Part shown: piece by piece, positions 53,787-63,200 of the stretch
Numbering within the stretch: the first letter of the stretch is position 1
Layout of the letters: every line of letters begins with the position of its first letter
From: Deltaproteobacteria bacterium
GTDB taxonomy: Bacteria; Myxococcota_A; Polyangia; Polyangiales; Polyangiaceae
Assembly (NCBI GenBank): GCA_016218915.1
Contig: JACRCQ010000063.1
Coordinates: forward strand, 28,071-92,070
Reading direction: 5' to 3'
DNA length: 64,000 bases
Program-made: the position numbers and the translations under genes
Notes under the pieces: model-generated
Databases searched by the model: none
Seen by the model: only the letters and a program-made list of their open reading frames with translations
What the model was told of the DNA's origin: nothing

Positions 53787-54550
53787 CGGCCAACTCCGAT
53801 CGGTCTGAAGCTCGTTTCGCCGGGGTCTGCAGCTGGGATGAAAGCGCTTGGTTTCCGCCCAACGTCGTTGCCCACCGATGCCACCACCGTTGGTGAGACG
53901 GCAGCAAACGCAGGCGCCGCGGGCGCGAACAGCCCCGCCTCGGGCGCTGCAGGCGCTACGGGCGCGAATCCGGCGTTCGGATCCGTGATCCCATGGGTGA
54001 TGGAGACAGGAAGGATGGGGTAGGCGAGATCAGGATTCAACTTCTGGCGCTTCATCACGTCCCGCCAATGGGTCACCGCCGCCGCGTTCCAACCGCTGTG
54101 CCCAGGCTCGGGTTCGTCGAAGTTCAGCAGCTTCATCACGTGAACGATGAGCTGCGCCGCGAGCATCCTTCCTCTCGCATTGCTCCACCCATCACCCAAA
54201 CAAACCGTGCCGGTTGGAGAGTACACGTGGGAACTCCAGGGAAGCGGCTTGGAGGTAATCTGAACCGCCGGAGCCGAGTAGGGGTAGTCGCCCCCGGCCA
54301 GCAGATCGAAGCGCGCGCTGGCAGAGTCCGTGCGCTTGCCCGCGGCGACGAGAATCGGGAACCGGTATTCCACCACGTACAGCGCGGCTTGACCGGCCTC
54401 GCCTGCCTCCACTGACACCTCCCGCTTGCGGGCAAGTTCGGCGGCGGACGCGTACGCTCGGATCGGTCCGAGGGCAGGTGAGGTCAGTGCCTGAATCACC
54501 CTGAAATCGAAGCCCAATCGGCTTCGCAGGTCTGCGGCGGACAGTCTCAT
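53783..54550 (-). CDS. E2-like ubiquitin-conjugating enzyme
   Basis: 255 residues from MRLSAADLRSRLG. The UBC-fold core is clear: YPYSAPAVQI, then SSHVYSPTGTVCLGDGW with the putative catalytic Cys117, preceded by His108 where eukaryotic E2s have HPN. A helical segment LAAQLIVHVMKLLNFDEP follows. The C-terminal 85 residues are Ala/Pro-rich and probably flexible. The start overlaps the Ubl stop (ATGA), and the stop overlaps the JAMM start. It would accept the activated Ubl from E1 and pass it to a target. Confidence 0.85.
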   Translation of the reverse strand: MRLSAADLRSRLGFDFRVIQALTSPALGPIRAYASAAELARKREVSVEAGEAGQAALYVVEYRFPILVAAGKRTDSASARFDLLAGGDYPYSAPAVQITSKPLPWSSHVYSPTGTVCLGDGWSNARGRMLAAQLIVHVMKLLNFDEPEPGHSGWNAAAVTHWRDVMKRQKLNPDLAYPILPVSITHGITDPNAGFAPVAPAAPEAGLFAPAAPAFAAVSPTVVASVGNDVGRKPSAFIPAADPGETSFRPIGVGR

Positions 54551-54828
54551 CGGTCTACTCCTGCTCCGGAGGAAGTCAGCGTGACGTGGACGATGTCGCC
54601 GTCCCCGATTCCGGATGCGGAGAGCGCCGCGTTGTTCAGAATGGAGGCTCCGCTCTTGGCATTCACCAGAACGCACGCTGCGTTGGGACCGGGGGCTTGG
54701 ATGAAGCCCGCTTTGACCAGGCCGGTGATGGCCTCCCCCGCCGTGGTCAAAGGACCGACCTCGGCCTTGAATTCCCGGCTGTCGCGCGGATTGATGAACG
54801 TTACCTGGAATTTGCCACTCGTAGTCAT
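54547..54828 (-). CDS. ubiquitin-like protein
   Basis: 93 residues: KFQVTFINPRDSREFKAEVG (strands 1-2), a helix TTAGEAITGLVKAGF, ACVLVNAKSG (strands), and a final GDGDIVHVTLTSSGAGVDR. This is a beta-grasp pattern of the YukD/ubiquitin type. The tail has Gly88 and Gly90 followed by VDR, so a glycine end would be exposed only after cleavage of three residues, a job for the JAMM peptidase. Flanked by E1 and E2 genes with four-base overlaps on both sides. Confidence 0.82.
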   Translation of the reverse strand: MTTSGKFQVTFINPRDSREFKAEVGPLTTAGEAITGLVKAGFIQAPGPNAACVLVNAKSGASILNNAALSASGIGDGDIVHVTLTSSGAGVDR

Positions 54829-56084
54829 GATGTCCTCGTATCGTTGTCTGGGGTCTTGCGCTCACCATGTACATGCGGCGAGCCCCCGGTTTCGTTTCGC
54901 TTGGTGCGCGGCAATGTGACGAATAGGTCTGCTGCAGAGCCTTCCAGACGGCACGCGTGCAAATGGCCCGTCGAGAGATCCTCGATCTCAAACACGGCGC
55001 CGTGTTTGAGTCCTAGCTTCCTGCATGCCGTGTTCGCGAGCTGATCCGTCGAGGTGATCACGGAAGCGGTCACGAGGGGCGCAGGCGCGTCGTCGGAGCT
55101 CTCAGCGCACTTGCCGCAGGCTGGCGGTTCGCGAACTGCCCACGAGGGTTTGCGTACAATCACCCGGGCGCCGCACAGGGAGCACGGTGCCTCAACAAGA
55201 AACGGAGCCGGAAGATGGAGCACGGGGGTCTCCGCGAATTCACGGGCAGCGGCCAGGATGCGCGCGGCGGATTCTTTGGCTCGGACCTCGAGCTTCTTGA
55301 TGCCAGAGAGAATGCGGTGGGCGCCCCGGCACTCCGGATCTGCGGAAATCAGGACCGCGCGGCTGGCGCCGGTGCGCACGTCGAAGTGCACCATCTTGCC
55401 AGCGAGAGGGAACTCGCCGTGCAGGGCACGCACGGCGGCTTCAGCGGCGATCGACCCGATCGCGCTAGCGATCGACTGCGTGGCTGGAGTCATGCCTGCC
55501 TCCACCACCTTGCGGGCGTACAGCGCACAGGACACACCGCCGGTCGGGATGTCTGCATGCAGACAGCGGAAGCAGGGCTCCTCAGCGCTGCGGTTCGGAA
55601 AGACCGACATGTGACCGCTGGCCCCTGAGAACCCGACCTCTACCAGCGGGATTCCAAGCAGCCGAGAAGCATCTGCCAGATACCCACGGACCGCGAACGA
55701 GTCCACGGCAGAGATCACCACGCCCGCCCCGACCAGAGCTCCAAGCCCCAGCTCTTCAATGCGAGCCACGGCGAATCGGGACACCGGATCGCGCGCGTAT
55801 GCCTTCGCGTGCGCGCCCAGGGCAACCTCTCGCGCCTTGTGGCGCGCGCGGGTGCCAGCGTCCGCTGCACAGTCGCGTTTGAAGAGCGGAGACCTGGTGA
55901 GGTTCGACGGCTCGATGATGTCGTAGTCGATGCATCGCAACTCGCGTACACCGAGAAGCGCGAAGTTGAGCGCGATGTTGTTCCCGGCCGCGCCGCATCC
56001 CACTACGGCGGCGACAGACTGCTCCAGGATGCTCCTGTCGTTTCCCGCCAATGTTTCTCGCGAATAAAGATGTTCGAAATCCAT
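54825..56084 (-). CDS. E1-like (ThiF/MoeB-fold) enzyme with C-terminal zinc ribbon
   Basis: 419 residues from MDFEHLYSRETL. Nucleotide loop GCGAAGN at 29-35; DYDIIEPSNLTR with Asp55, Asn61 and Arg64; a CxxC at 171-174; and Cys186 in GVSCALYARK at the place of the E1 catalytic Cys. SAIGSIAAEAAVRAL is the conserved crossover helix. Beyond about 290 a separate module has CSLC (301-304) and CGKC (323-326), a zinc-ribbon/treble-clef-like pair, then a small beta domain. It adenylates the Ubl tail and passes it to the E2. First enzyme of the operon. Confidence 0.88.
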   Translation of the reverse strand: MDFEHLYSRETLAGNDRSILEQSVAAVVGCGAAGNNIALNFALLGVRELRCIDYDIIEPSNLTRSPLFKRDCAADAGTRARHKAREVALGAHAKAYARDPVSRFAVARIEELGLGALVGAGVVISAVDSFAVRGYLADASRLLGIPLVEVGFSGASGHMSVFPNRSAEEPCFRCLHADIPTGGVSCALYARKVVEAGMTPATQSIASAIGSIAAEAAVRALHGEFPLAGKMVHFDVRTGASRAVLISADPECRGAHRILSGIKKLEVRAKESAARILAAAREFAETPVLHLPAPFLVEAPCSLCGARVIVRKPSWAVREPPACGKCAESSDDAPAPLVTASVITSTDQLANTACRKLGLKHGAVFEIEDLSTGHLHACRLEGSAADLFVTLPRTKRNETGGSPHVHGERKTPDNDTRTS

Positions 56085-56132
56085 GATCCAGTCACCTCCA
56101 CGCAATTCATGGTTGGCAACTGGCGGTTCGTT

Positions 56133-56630
56133 TCAGCCGTGGCGGTGATCTCCGTCGGACAGTCTGCGACCACAGATCCAACACGGGGCGTCAGCGGCTG
56201 GAGGCTGAGTACCTTGGGCAACCGGAGCGAAGTCCTGTGGGCGCTCGAAGGAGTGCGCAAGTGTCGTAGATGGGACAGCTCGATCGTTCGGTGGGGCTGG
56301 CCGTCGAGCACGGAGTACCAGGTCCAGCAGGTCCGGAAGCGGGCTCGAAGGCGCCGCGGCGATCGGTGCCGCTGGCGGCGCAACGGCGGGGACTTCTGGC
56401 ATTGGGAGACGCGCAGCGGCGGTTGACGGGAATAGCTCGGAAGGACGACGAGCCTGCCGCGCCGACAGAAGCGAATCGAAGTTTGGCCTGAAGCTGTGGA
56501 GGCCCAGATCTCGTAGTCCGTCTATCCAGCGGACGACCAGGACCGTCGCGGCCACAAGCGCGATGGCTATGAGGATGCAGATGAACACCAAGAACAGGAT
56601 GAGAGCTTGATCGCGTTCCAGGCACATCAT
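56133..56630 (-). CDS. membrane-anchored leader protein of the ubiquitin-like operon
   Basis: 165 residues from MMCLERDQALILF, with AAGGTGGA six bases before. A single N-terminal membrane helix (LILFLVFICILIAIALVAATVLVVRW in pieces), a long Pro/Ala-rich linker, and a C-terminal CWICGRRLSDGDH, a half zinc-binding motif. It starts the operon, 48 bases before the E1 gene. It might recruit E1 to the membrane or be a substrate. Confidence 0.65.
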   Translation of the reverse strand: MMCLERDQALILFLVFICILIAIALVAATVLVVRWIDGLRDLGLHSFRPNFDSLLSARQARRPSELFPSTAAARLPMPEVPAVAPPAAPIAAAPSSPLPDLLDLVLRARRPAPPNDRAVPSTTLAHSFERPQDFAPVAQGTQPPAADAPCWICGRRLSDGDHRHG

Positions 56631-57068
56631 AGCGATTCCACCTTGAGCGGAGAGAGCCACGGAATCCGAGTCGTCTAGATCATGCTTCTGGTGATCAAGA
56701 CTGCTTCAATGGCCGCGGACTTTCTCCGTCGGCAGAAGCCCCCCTCTTGGCGTCGTCCGCTGGCGCCGTCGCGGAGGGTCTCCTGCCGGTTCGTGACACA
56801 GTGCGGCGAGGTGCCATACGAGAGCAGTCGCTTAGCCTCCCCCGGCCGAGTCCCGCACGCCCGGTCGCATGCGCCACGCCCACCGGTTGGTCCTCATTCG
56901 GAACGATGTAACCTTTGCACTTGTCAGGTCCATGCTACTGTTGTGGGGAACATCCCCGCGAAAGGACCGTCCGCCCCAACGCCAATAAGCCTTAGCAAGT
57001 AGAGCCTCTCTGGAAGCGACCTGCGCGCTGAAGCCGCAATTCGTTCGAAAAACTCCAAGGAGGCAGCG
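56631..57068. other. divergent intergenic control region
   Basis: Holds the upstream region of the ubiquitin-like operon (leftward) and of the sigma-like gene (rightward). A candidate ECF promoter is at 56947-56971. No gene supported. Confidence 0.4.
56947..56971 (+). promoter_or_regulatory. candidate ECF-sigma promoter
   Basis: GGAAC, 16 bases, then CGTC: the classic extracytoplasmic-function sigma -35/-10 pattern at the classic spacing. It lies about 100 bases before a sigma-like gene, so autoregulation is plausible. GGGG-AACAT-CCCC also makes a small hairpin here, so chance similarity cannot be ruled out. Confidence 0.4.
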
Positions 57069-57776
57069 ATGCAAAGCTTCAAGGTTCGTGGGACGGATCC
57101 GGCAACTCAGGATGTGGAATTCGCGTGGAACATCTATGCGGAGTTCACAATCGAAACCGTTCGGAGAACGATCCGAACGATGGGACTTCCGGTCCCCAAA
57201 GTTGAGGAAGGACCGAGACCATGCGGAAGATCAAGTCTGGGAGCCCTGCCCAGCCCCGGACAGGTGCGCGGAACCCTTCTGAACGACTGGCAGTTCCAGC
57301 AGGCGGTCCAGGTCGAGTCCTTCGACCACTACCTGACGCGTTGCCGTCTGAATGGCGTCAATCCCAAGACGGAACGGAACCTCCTATGGTACATCACGGT
57401 GCGCACGACTTGGCGTTTGGCGACAGCCCGTGCACGGGAACTCCTCAGGACTGTCCAGCCTCGTTTCGGGGGGGCGGAGCCAGTGACATTGCAGTTGGAC
57501 GAGTGCGAGTCGTTCGACACCAATCTCGACCTGCAGGAAGATCGGACCCGACTGGATCAAGCCATGGCACAACTCAAGCCGTGGGAGTGCCAACTCCTTC
57601 TGCTGAAGGCCAAAGGACTCTCCTACGGACAGGTCTCCGTGGAACTTGCGGAATCCTTCGGCGTAAACAAGACGCCGAAGGTGCTCAAGACGCACCAGTG
57701 CCGCCTGTTGGACAGGTTGTGCCGATTGATGGCGGCAGGAGGAACCGAACGGGGCCTGGGCCAGAAGTCAGACTAG
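57069..57776 (+). CDS. sigma-70 family (ECF-like) factor, divergent
   Basis: 235 residues; ribosome site AAGGAGG 7-8 bases before the ATG. The C-terminal 75 residues (about 150-225) match sigma region 4: LDQAMAQLKPWECQLLLLKAKGLSYGQVSVELAESF, with an HTH and THQCRLLDRLCRLM as the final helix. Region 2 is weaker but FAWNIYAEFTI and the helical middle could fit. It directs RNA polymerase to specific promoters or is an anti-termination type regulator. Divergent from the ubiquitin-like operon. Confidence 0.65.
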   Translation: MQSFKVRGTDPATQDVEFAWNIYAEFTIETVRRTIRTMGLPVPKVEEGPRPCGRSSLGALPSPGQVRGTLLNDWQFQQAVQVESFDHYLTRCRLNGVNPKTERNLLWYITVRTTWRLATARARELLRTVQPRFGGAEPVTLQLDECESFDTNLDLQEDRTRLDQAMAQLKPWECQLLLLKAKGLSYGQVSVELAESFGVNKTPKVLKTHQCRLLDRLCRLMAAGGTERGLGQKSD

Positions 57777-58205
57777 GCCCAACGAAGCCACGAAGCGGCC
57801 CTCGTTCCACCGAGTATCCGGTTCCGTCCTTGACGGATTTTAGCAAGCGTGGTATACAGAAGGCGACAATCTTGCACTTTCCTTGCGCGCCGATCCGAAG
57901 TACTAGTGATGGCGCGATAGATGAACAGGCTTGGCTCGATCTCGTCGAGCTGCTGTTGGGGCTCACCGAAGAGGACTTCGAATCCGCAGTCCTTGCGGTA
58001 CGGCTCCACCACAGGCTCAGAGTCGATCACGCGCCGACGAGAACTCGCGACTCTCAATTCAGCCGGGATCGCAGCGCTGGCCGTGACGAGCAACGAAAAG
58101 CAATCGGCGCGCCATTGCCTAAATGCACCGCCTCAACAGGGGTTCACCTGTTCGGCGTGGTGTCGGCAGGTGGAATCTCTGTCGATGAAGACAGAGGAGT
58201 ACATC
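57777..58205. other. possible decayed or frameshifted small gene
   Basis: A plus frame around 57900-58040 gives AIDEQAWLDLVELLLGLTEEDF, protein-like and similar in style to small adaptor domains of CHAT systems. It then loses quality, while the next frame (RRRELATLNSAGIAALAVTS) improves near 58040-58120. That looks like a frameshift, but no start codon is clear. I do not call a gene. Confidence 0.35.
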
Positions 58206-58397
58206 ATGCCGAGACGAAAGCCCTGGGAACTAACGATCGAGGAACTAAAGGCGGAAGGCGCACGGTCGCGGGACGAACTCCGTGCCGCGGATCGTATTGC
58301 CGCGCCTCTGTTCGCCAGACAGACTGCGAGCAGGGATTCCGACTTTGAGCTGGATTTCGAGGAACATCACGATTCGAAGGAGCCTGCGGGCTTCTGA
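58206..58397 (+). CDS. small acidic protein sharing N-terminal module with 59509-60156
   Basis: 63 residues from MPRRKPWELTIEELK, with AGAGGAG seven bases before. RKPWELTIEELKAEGARSRD and ELRAADRIAAPLFARQ are nearly identical to the start of the 59509 protein, at the DNA level too. The remaining 20 residues are acidic (DSDFELDFEEHHDSKE). It looks like a free-standing copy of a small interaction module. It may be an antitoxin or adaptor for the following gene. Confidence 0.6.
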   Translation: MPRRKPWELTIEELKAEGARSRDELRAADRIAAPLFARQTASRDSDFELDFEEHHDSKEPAGF

Positions 58398-58406
58398 GGA
58401 TGGAGG

Positions 58407-59516
58407 ATGTCTTTGAGCAAACACCCACACCGACCTATTATCGACCTCGCTTGGGGCCGAAGGCTGCGAGAAGACCACTCGCAGCTTTTTTCTATGAAGA
58501 ACGGACTCGCGAATGCTGCGGGAGCGGACAAACGGTATGAGGTAGTTTCTGGTCACCTTTGGACGGCCCTTCCTGATCATGCGCTCGTAACACTCTACGA
58601 TGACAGCGGTAGCCGATCTTGCCCCGGTCGAATTGCGAACGGTCAATGGGAGGTGGCCGATCCACCTCCTCCGGGACCAGAAGCTCTCAAACTCCTGCTT
58701 CTCCCCGGTCCCCCAGTCGAACTTGATTACGAGGACCACTTCCGTCCGGGCATCGTCCTTGGAGAATCCCATACTCCGCCCTCCCGGTGTGCTCCAGCCA
58801 GAGGGGGTTCCCTTCTGTGTCTGGGTCGAGCAATTTTCGTACCGGGATTCAGCAGATCATTGCATATACACGGGGAGCTGTTACTCGACTGGACTGCTCA
58901 TACTCCGGATCGCAAACCGGCTGGACGATCCAGGCGTCGAAACGGGGCCTACCAATTCTGGGGAGCGTGGGGAATAGATGTATCAAACGGCGGTGATCTA
59001 ATTGCGTTTGTAGCCGACATGCGTGCGGCGAAGGCACTCGAAGGATCTCAAAATGCCGAGACTCCTCACGAGGCAGCTACCCGGCTGCTCGCCGAAGTGC
59101 TTGGTCTTCGAAAGCCCTGCGCCGCTTGGAGAGGCTCAATATCGACCGCTAGGAACTCCCATCCACCCAGCATGGGGGAGATTGTTAGCGTTATGTTCGA
59201 CCCCGACACAGGACCGACGCCTTGTCTCGTCGTGTCCTCCGATGACTTCAATCATCAGGCGCTCGATGTCGTCGTTGTTCTGCAGTGCGTTCCGTACGTG
59301 GAGTACCATGAGGAGTCGCCGATTTTTCGCCCGTTGGGGCCGGACGGTCAGTTTCCCGGTGTCACGGGAGCGTGGAGCATTGGTCTGCCGTTGGTCCGGG
59401 GAGTCCACGGGGCTTCCAAAACGCTTGTCCGTGATTATCGGCGATCGCTGTTTTCACAGGCCCATCCAGAACGGTTCGGTGAATTGACTGAACTGCTGGA
59501 GTACTATTATGCGTAG
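58407..59516 (+). CDS. protein with PemK/MazF-like C-terminal domain
   Basis: 369 residues. The N-terminal 250 are unrecognised (beta-rich, ALVTLYDDSGSR, KLLLLPGPPVELDYEDHF). The C-terminal 110 start MGEIVSVMFDPDTGPTPCLV, with VVSSDDFNHQALDVVVVLQC next, in the order GxIVxVxxxP...RPxLVVSxDxFN...VVVVxxT typical of PemK/MazF RNases, although the Arg before PxLVV is replaced. Low GC compared with the window average in parts. It overlaps the next gene by eight bases. A toxin role is inference. Confidence 0.45.
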   Translation: MSLSKHPHRPIIDLAWGRRLREDHSQLFSMKNGLANAAGADKRYEVVSGHLWTALPDHALVTLYDDSGSRSCPGRIANGQWEVADPPPPGPEALKLLLLPGPPVELDYEDHFRPGIVLGESHTPPSRCAPARGGSLLCLGRAIFVPGFSRSLHIHGELLLDWTAHTPDRKPAGRSRRRNGAYQFWGAWGIDVSNGGDLIAFVADMRAAKALEGSQNAETPHEAATRLLAEVLGLRKPCAAWRGSISTARNSHPPSMGEIVSVMFDPDTGPTPCLVVSSDDFNHQALDVVVVLQCVPYVEYHEESPIFRPLGPDGQFPGVTGAWSIGLPLVRGVHGASKTLVRDYRRSLFSQAHPERFGELTELLEYYYA

Positions 59517-60156
59517 GAAACCCTGGGAAATGACGATCGGGGAACTGATGGCGGAAGGCGCACGGTCGCGTGACGAACTTCGTGCAGCGGATCGTATTGC
59601 CGCGCCTCTGTTCGCCAAGCAGATTGGCGAGGACGTTTCGCTCGATGAGGACCTTCTCGTCGGAAGAGAGGAAGTGAAGTCGAGCATTTCCAGCGCACTA
59701 CTTGCGTCGGATTCAATTGTCGCTATCCCGTCTAATGAAGCAGCCGCAGCGGCCACCCTTCAGCGACGGCTGCGCTCACTCATTGAGAACGTCAAGCGAC
59801 TCTCTTCCGGCGACCTAGGTTCTTGGCGCGAAGTCGTGGAACGCCTCAATCTCTCTGATCCCGGTGCACGTGCAGAGTGCATCCCCGCGCTCGCTGGCGA
59901 CGAAACGCAAGATCCCGGCCAAGGGGTTGAGTTCGTCGGTCCCGAAGGCAGGGTTTCGATCAAGTTTGACAGCTGGTCCAATCACTACGAAGTCGAGATT
60001 CTTCCTTCGGAGGCAATGGAGCGGCTTGTCTTGGAGGGACCAGCCGTTGCGGGTGCCGATCGAGGCGAACGCCAGAAGAGGTTCCCCGCTAATGAGTTGA
60101 GGTGGCTGGAGCCCGAATCGTGGCGCGTTCGAGCACAGCCAAAGTCTGGAGACTGA
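59509..60156 (+). CDS. protein with duplicated N-terminal module, TPR-CHAT neighbour
   Basis: 215 residues. The first 40 residues (RRKPWEMTIGELMAEGARSRD, ELRAADRIAAPLFAKQ) duplicate the 58206 protein. The centre is helical (AAAATLQRRLRSLIENVKRL) and the C-terminal 90 residues are strand-rich (GRVSIKFDSWSNHYEVEILP). Its ATG lies inside the last codons of the previous gene, so translation is coupled. Likely an adaptor between the cassette members. Confidence 0.6.
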   Translation: MRRKPWEMTIGELMAEGARSRDELRAADRIAAPLFAKQIGEDVSLDEDLLVGREEVKSSISSALLASDSIVAIPSNEAAAAATLQRRLRSLIENVKRLSSGDLGSWREVVERLNLSDPGARAECIPALAGDETQDPGQGVEFVGPEGRVSIKFDSWSNHYEVEILPSEAMERLVLEGPAVAGADRGERQKRFPANELRWLEPESWRVRAQPKSGD

Positions 60157-60228
60157 ACGGGAGATCGCTAGGGCGGCAGGGGGAACGTTTTGCCCCAAAC
60201 TGACGTAAACTGAGTTCTTGGGTTACCC

Positions 60229-63200
60229 ATGGGGAAGCGGAAGGACAAGGAGCAACGGGCGGCGACTCTGTTCGGCCAGGGACTGCGTTGTCAGCAAGAA
60301 GGGAAGCGCCTTCGCGCGGAAGGATGTTATCGGGAAGCTATTCGCTTCGCAGAAAAGGCCCCTAAGATAATGGCGATGGCTTGCGTCAACCTGGGCAACA
60401 TCCGCAGTGAAGAAGACCCTATCGATGCCGAGAAACTCTATCGGAAGGCAATGCGGCTCACGAAGGACGCTCCCGATGCGGCCGCGAAAGCATCATTCAA
60501 TTGCGGAGAACTGTGCTGGAATGCGGGAAGAGTATCCGACGCTAGACGCCTCTTCCTTACGGTGCTTGGCATCGCACCGGCGAACTCCACAGTGCTAGCG
60601 GCGGCCACCTTCTACTTGGCGCTCGTCTGTGCGCGAGAAGGACGGCTCGCGGAGGGCGCGAAGTACTACTCCGAGGGTCTCGGACTTCAGGTTGTTTCTC
60701 CTATGCGCGCCGCGATGGCGTCATACAATCTCGGCATAGTCTACCAGGAGAACGGTCGACTCCCAGAGGCGCTGCGATACTACCTTGATACCATCAGCTT
60801 CGTTGATCACGTGCCGACGCTCGCGGCGAGCGCCTCTATCCAGGCAGGGTTGATTTCCGAACAGCAGAAGCGGCTTCTTGATGCCGAACGGCATTACCGC
60901 CGCGCCTTCACGCTCGAAGCGCATGCGCCCGTCGCGAGCGCAATGGCGTCCGTGAACATGGGCGAACTCTGTCGTGAACAGGGCCGAATCGAAGAGGCGG
61001 AGAGGCACTTCTTGAGGGCCATTGAGCTCGGAGGAAGCGCTGTCGGCGTCATATTGAAGGCTCTGATTTGTCTAAGCCGGCACTACCTGAAGTTGGGGCA
61101 GTACTCCGATGCTGAGCGCCACATCGATGTCTTCATGTGTCGAGCAGTCGAAATTATTGGGACGTTCGCCGCGGATTTCCGCCGGGGCGACGTTGAACTC
61201 CTGGGTGAGATCTTCTTGCTCTCCGCTGACCTATGCAGCCGCCAGGGGAACCGAAGAAAGTCGGTGCAGCGACTCGGCGAAGCAACTCAACTTCTAGATA
61301 TGTTTTTAGATGCTGCGACGCGACTCCTGAACGTTGCCCCCATAATCGCGGCTACTCTGAGAGCGCGGGCTGTGGTCCGCGTCCGTCGTTGCTTCGGGCT
61401 GGGCTGTCTGCGTGATCTCACCCAACTTGTCGAGGACCTCGATCAGGCCGAGGGGCTCGAACTCGCGAACGCAGCTCACCGCGCAGTTCCGCTGATCGAC
61501 TCGGCGTGGATCCTGCTTGCATCCTTGCCGCTCTTAGGTCGTCCCACCACTTTCACGCCGTTCAGCGAAGTTGCGCTACTGGCCTTGGAAAAGGCGGAGA
61601 AGGCCCAACGCGCCTGCCAGTGTGACGAGGAAGGAAGTGCGAGCAAGGCACCGGTGATGGCGTCCTCTGAAGTGCTCGTGAGGGCAGTATGCACTTGCCT
61701 CGCAGTGTGCGACTCGACGACCGAAGCTCATCAATGTGCTAGGCGCGGAGCCGGACGACTACTCGATATCAAAGGCGCGGGGGGAGGCGAGGTCGCGGCG
61801 GTGGCCCAGCTCTGCGCCGTCTTGCTAACCCTACACCGCGAGGATGACATCGCAATGCTCGGGCTCGGCTCTTGGACGTCGGCCACGCTTCGGGCTCGGA
61901 TGCAAAGCCTTGCGGATCAAGCACTCCAGATGGCCTCGCGGGATGGGTACGATGTCGTCGAGTCCAGCAGCGATGACTGTGTGAAATGCTTCCGGGCCAG
62001 TCGCGCGGCGCTTTTTCGCACGCATATCGAAGCGCATCTGATGGAAGCCTGGGTCGCGGGCATCCCAGCAGACACCGAAGGGCTCGAGCGCATTGTCGAG
62101 GGCGAACCTGCTGCCAAGCTATTCGCCGCTGTCGTTGAAAATCGACGAATCAATGAACTCGCGCTGCTCCGAGCGTCTCGTGGAGAACTGGCTTCCGGTA
62201 ATCCCTCGCGCACGAACCGACAAGTTCAACTGGAACGGGGCAACGCACAGCTGGAACTGGCGGTGGGTCTCTCCTACCGCGTCGAGATCCTCGTGCACGC
62301 GAAGGATCGTGAATCCCCGCGGCACATCGCTCGCATCCGCCACGTCGGTTGGACGAATGATGGTCTCCCAGAGGCTCTCGCGGTGTGGGCGAACGAGTAC
62401 CTCGCCTTTCGAAGGGCTGCCCAAGATGGGGTTTCGGCATTCGCCTCGGCCGCACCCACGCCATTCGCAGAGCCCGCACACTCGGTCGCTGAGCTGCCGG
62501 ACAGCGTCTTTGCCCCGCTCCGATGTACCACCAGCGATGTCCTGGGATGGGCTGCGCGGCTCCTTGAACCAGAGACCTGGCTGCATATCGCGCCCGACTC
62601 GGTCTTGCATGACATTCCGTGGACCGCAGTGGGCGCGAGCGAGGGAGTGCGCTTGTCCGGACAGTTGGTGCGGGCGGCATGTCGGCGGGATCTTGCCCGA
62701 ATGAAGAACAAGGAGGCGCTGTTCGTCTTGCTAGACAGCATGGTCGCATCCTACGGGGGCTGGAAGACTATTCAGGAGACATGGATCCGTCCGCTCGAGC
62801 GAGCTGGCTGGATTCCACGAATCGTGATCACCAAATCTCCAGCCAAGCGGCGGGGAACGGCACTTCCCGAACCGCCCGAGTGGCGGACGGGACCACCGTC
62901 AAAGCCAACTCTTCAACCCAGCCTTGTAGTTTGGTTGAACCACGGCGAGTTACACCAATCTGGCCAGCGTCCCCTGGTGCCGGTGCTGCGGGTCCATGGT
63001 CACCACTGCATCTCCGAGGCGGAGCTTGGTGCCGCAGACGTCACGGGGACCCTGCCGCTCCCTGGGATCGACATCCAGTTGGACCTCAGCGCATGCGAAG
63101 CTTTCCTGTCCGGTGCCTGCATGTCGGGAAGGGTGGACCCTAGATTTGGTCCAGAGAGCGTTGGCCTCGTTCGGGCGTTGATGGGACTGGGCGTGCGCGA

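Noticed and set aside
57221..58348. 375-residue plus frame across the sigma-like gene
   Set aside because: It is out of frame with region 4 of the sigma-like gene and mostly Arg/Gly/Pro; only its 57900-58040 part looks protein-like.
58245..58772. 175-residue minus-strand frame with plausible strands
   Set aside because: Overlaps two plus-strand genes, one with a duplicated module and a ribosome site; coupling and paralogy favour the plus strand.
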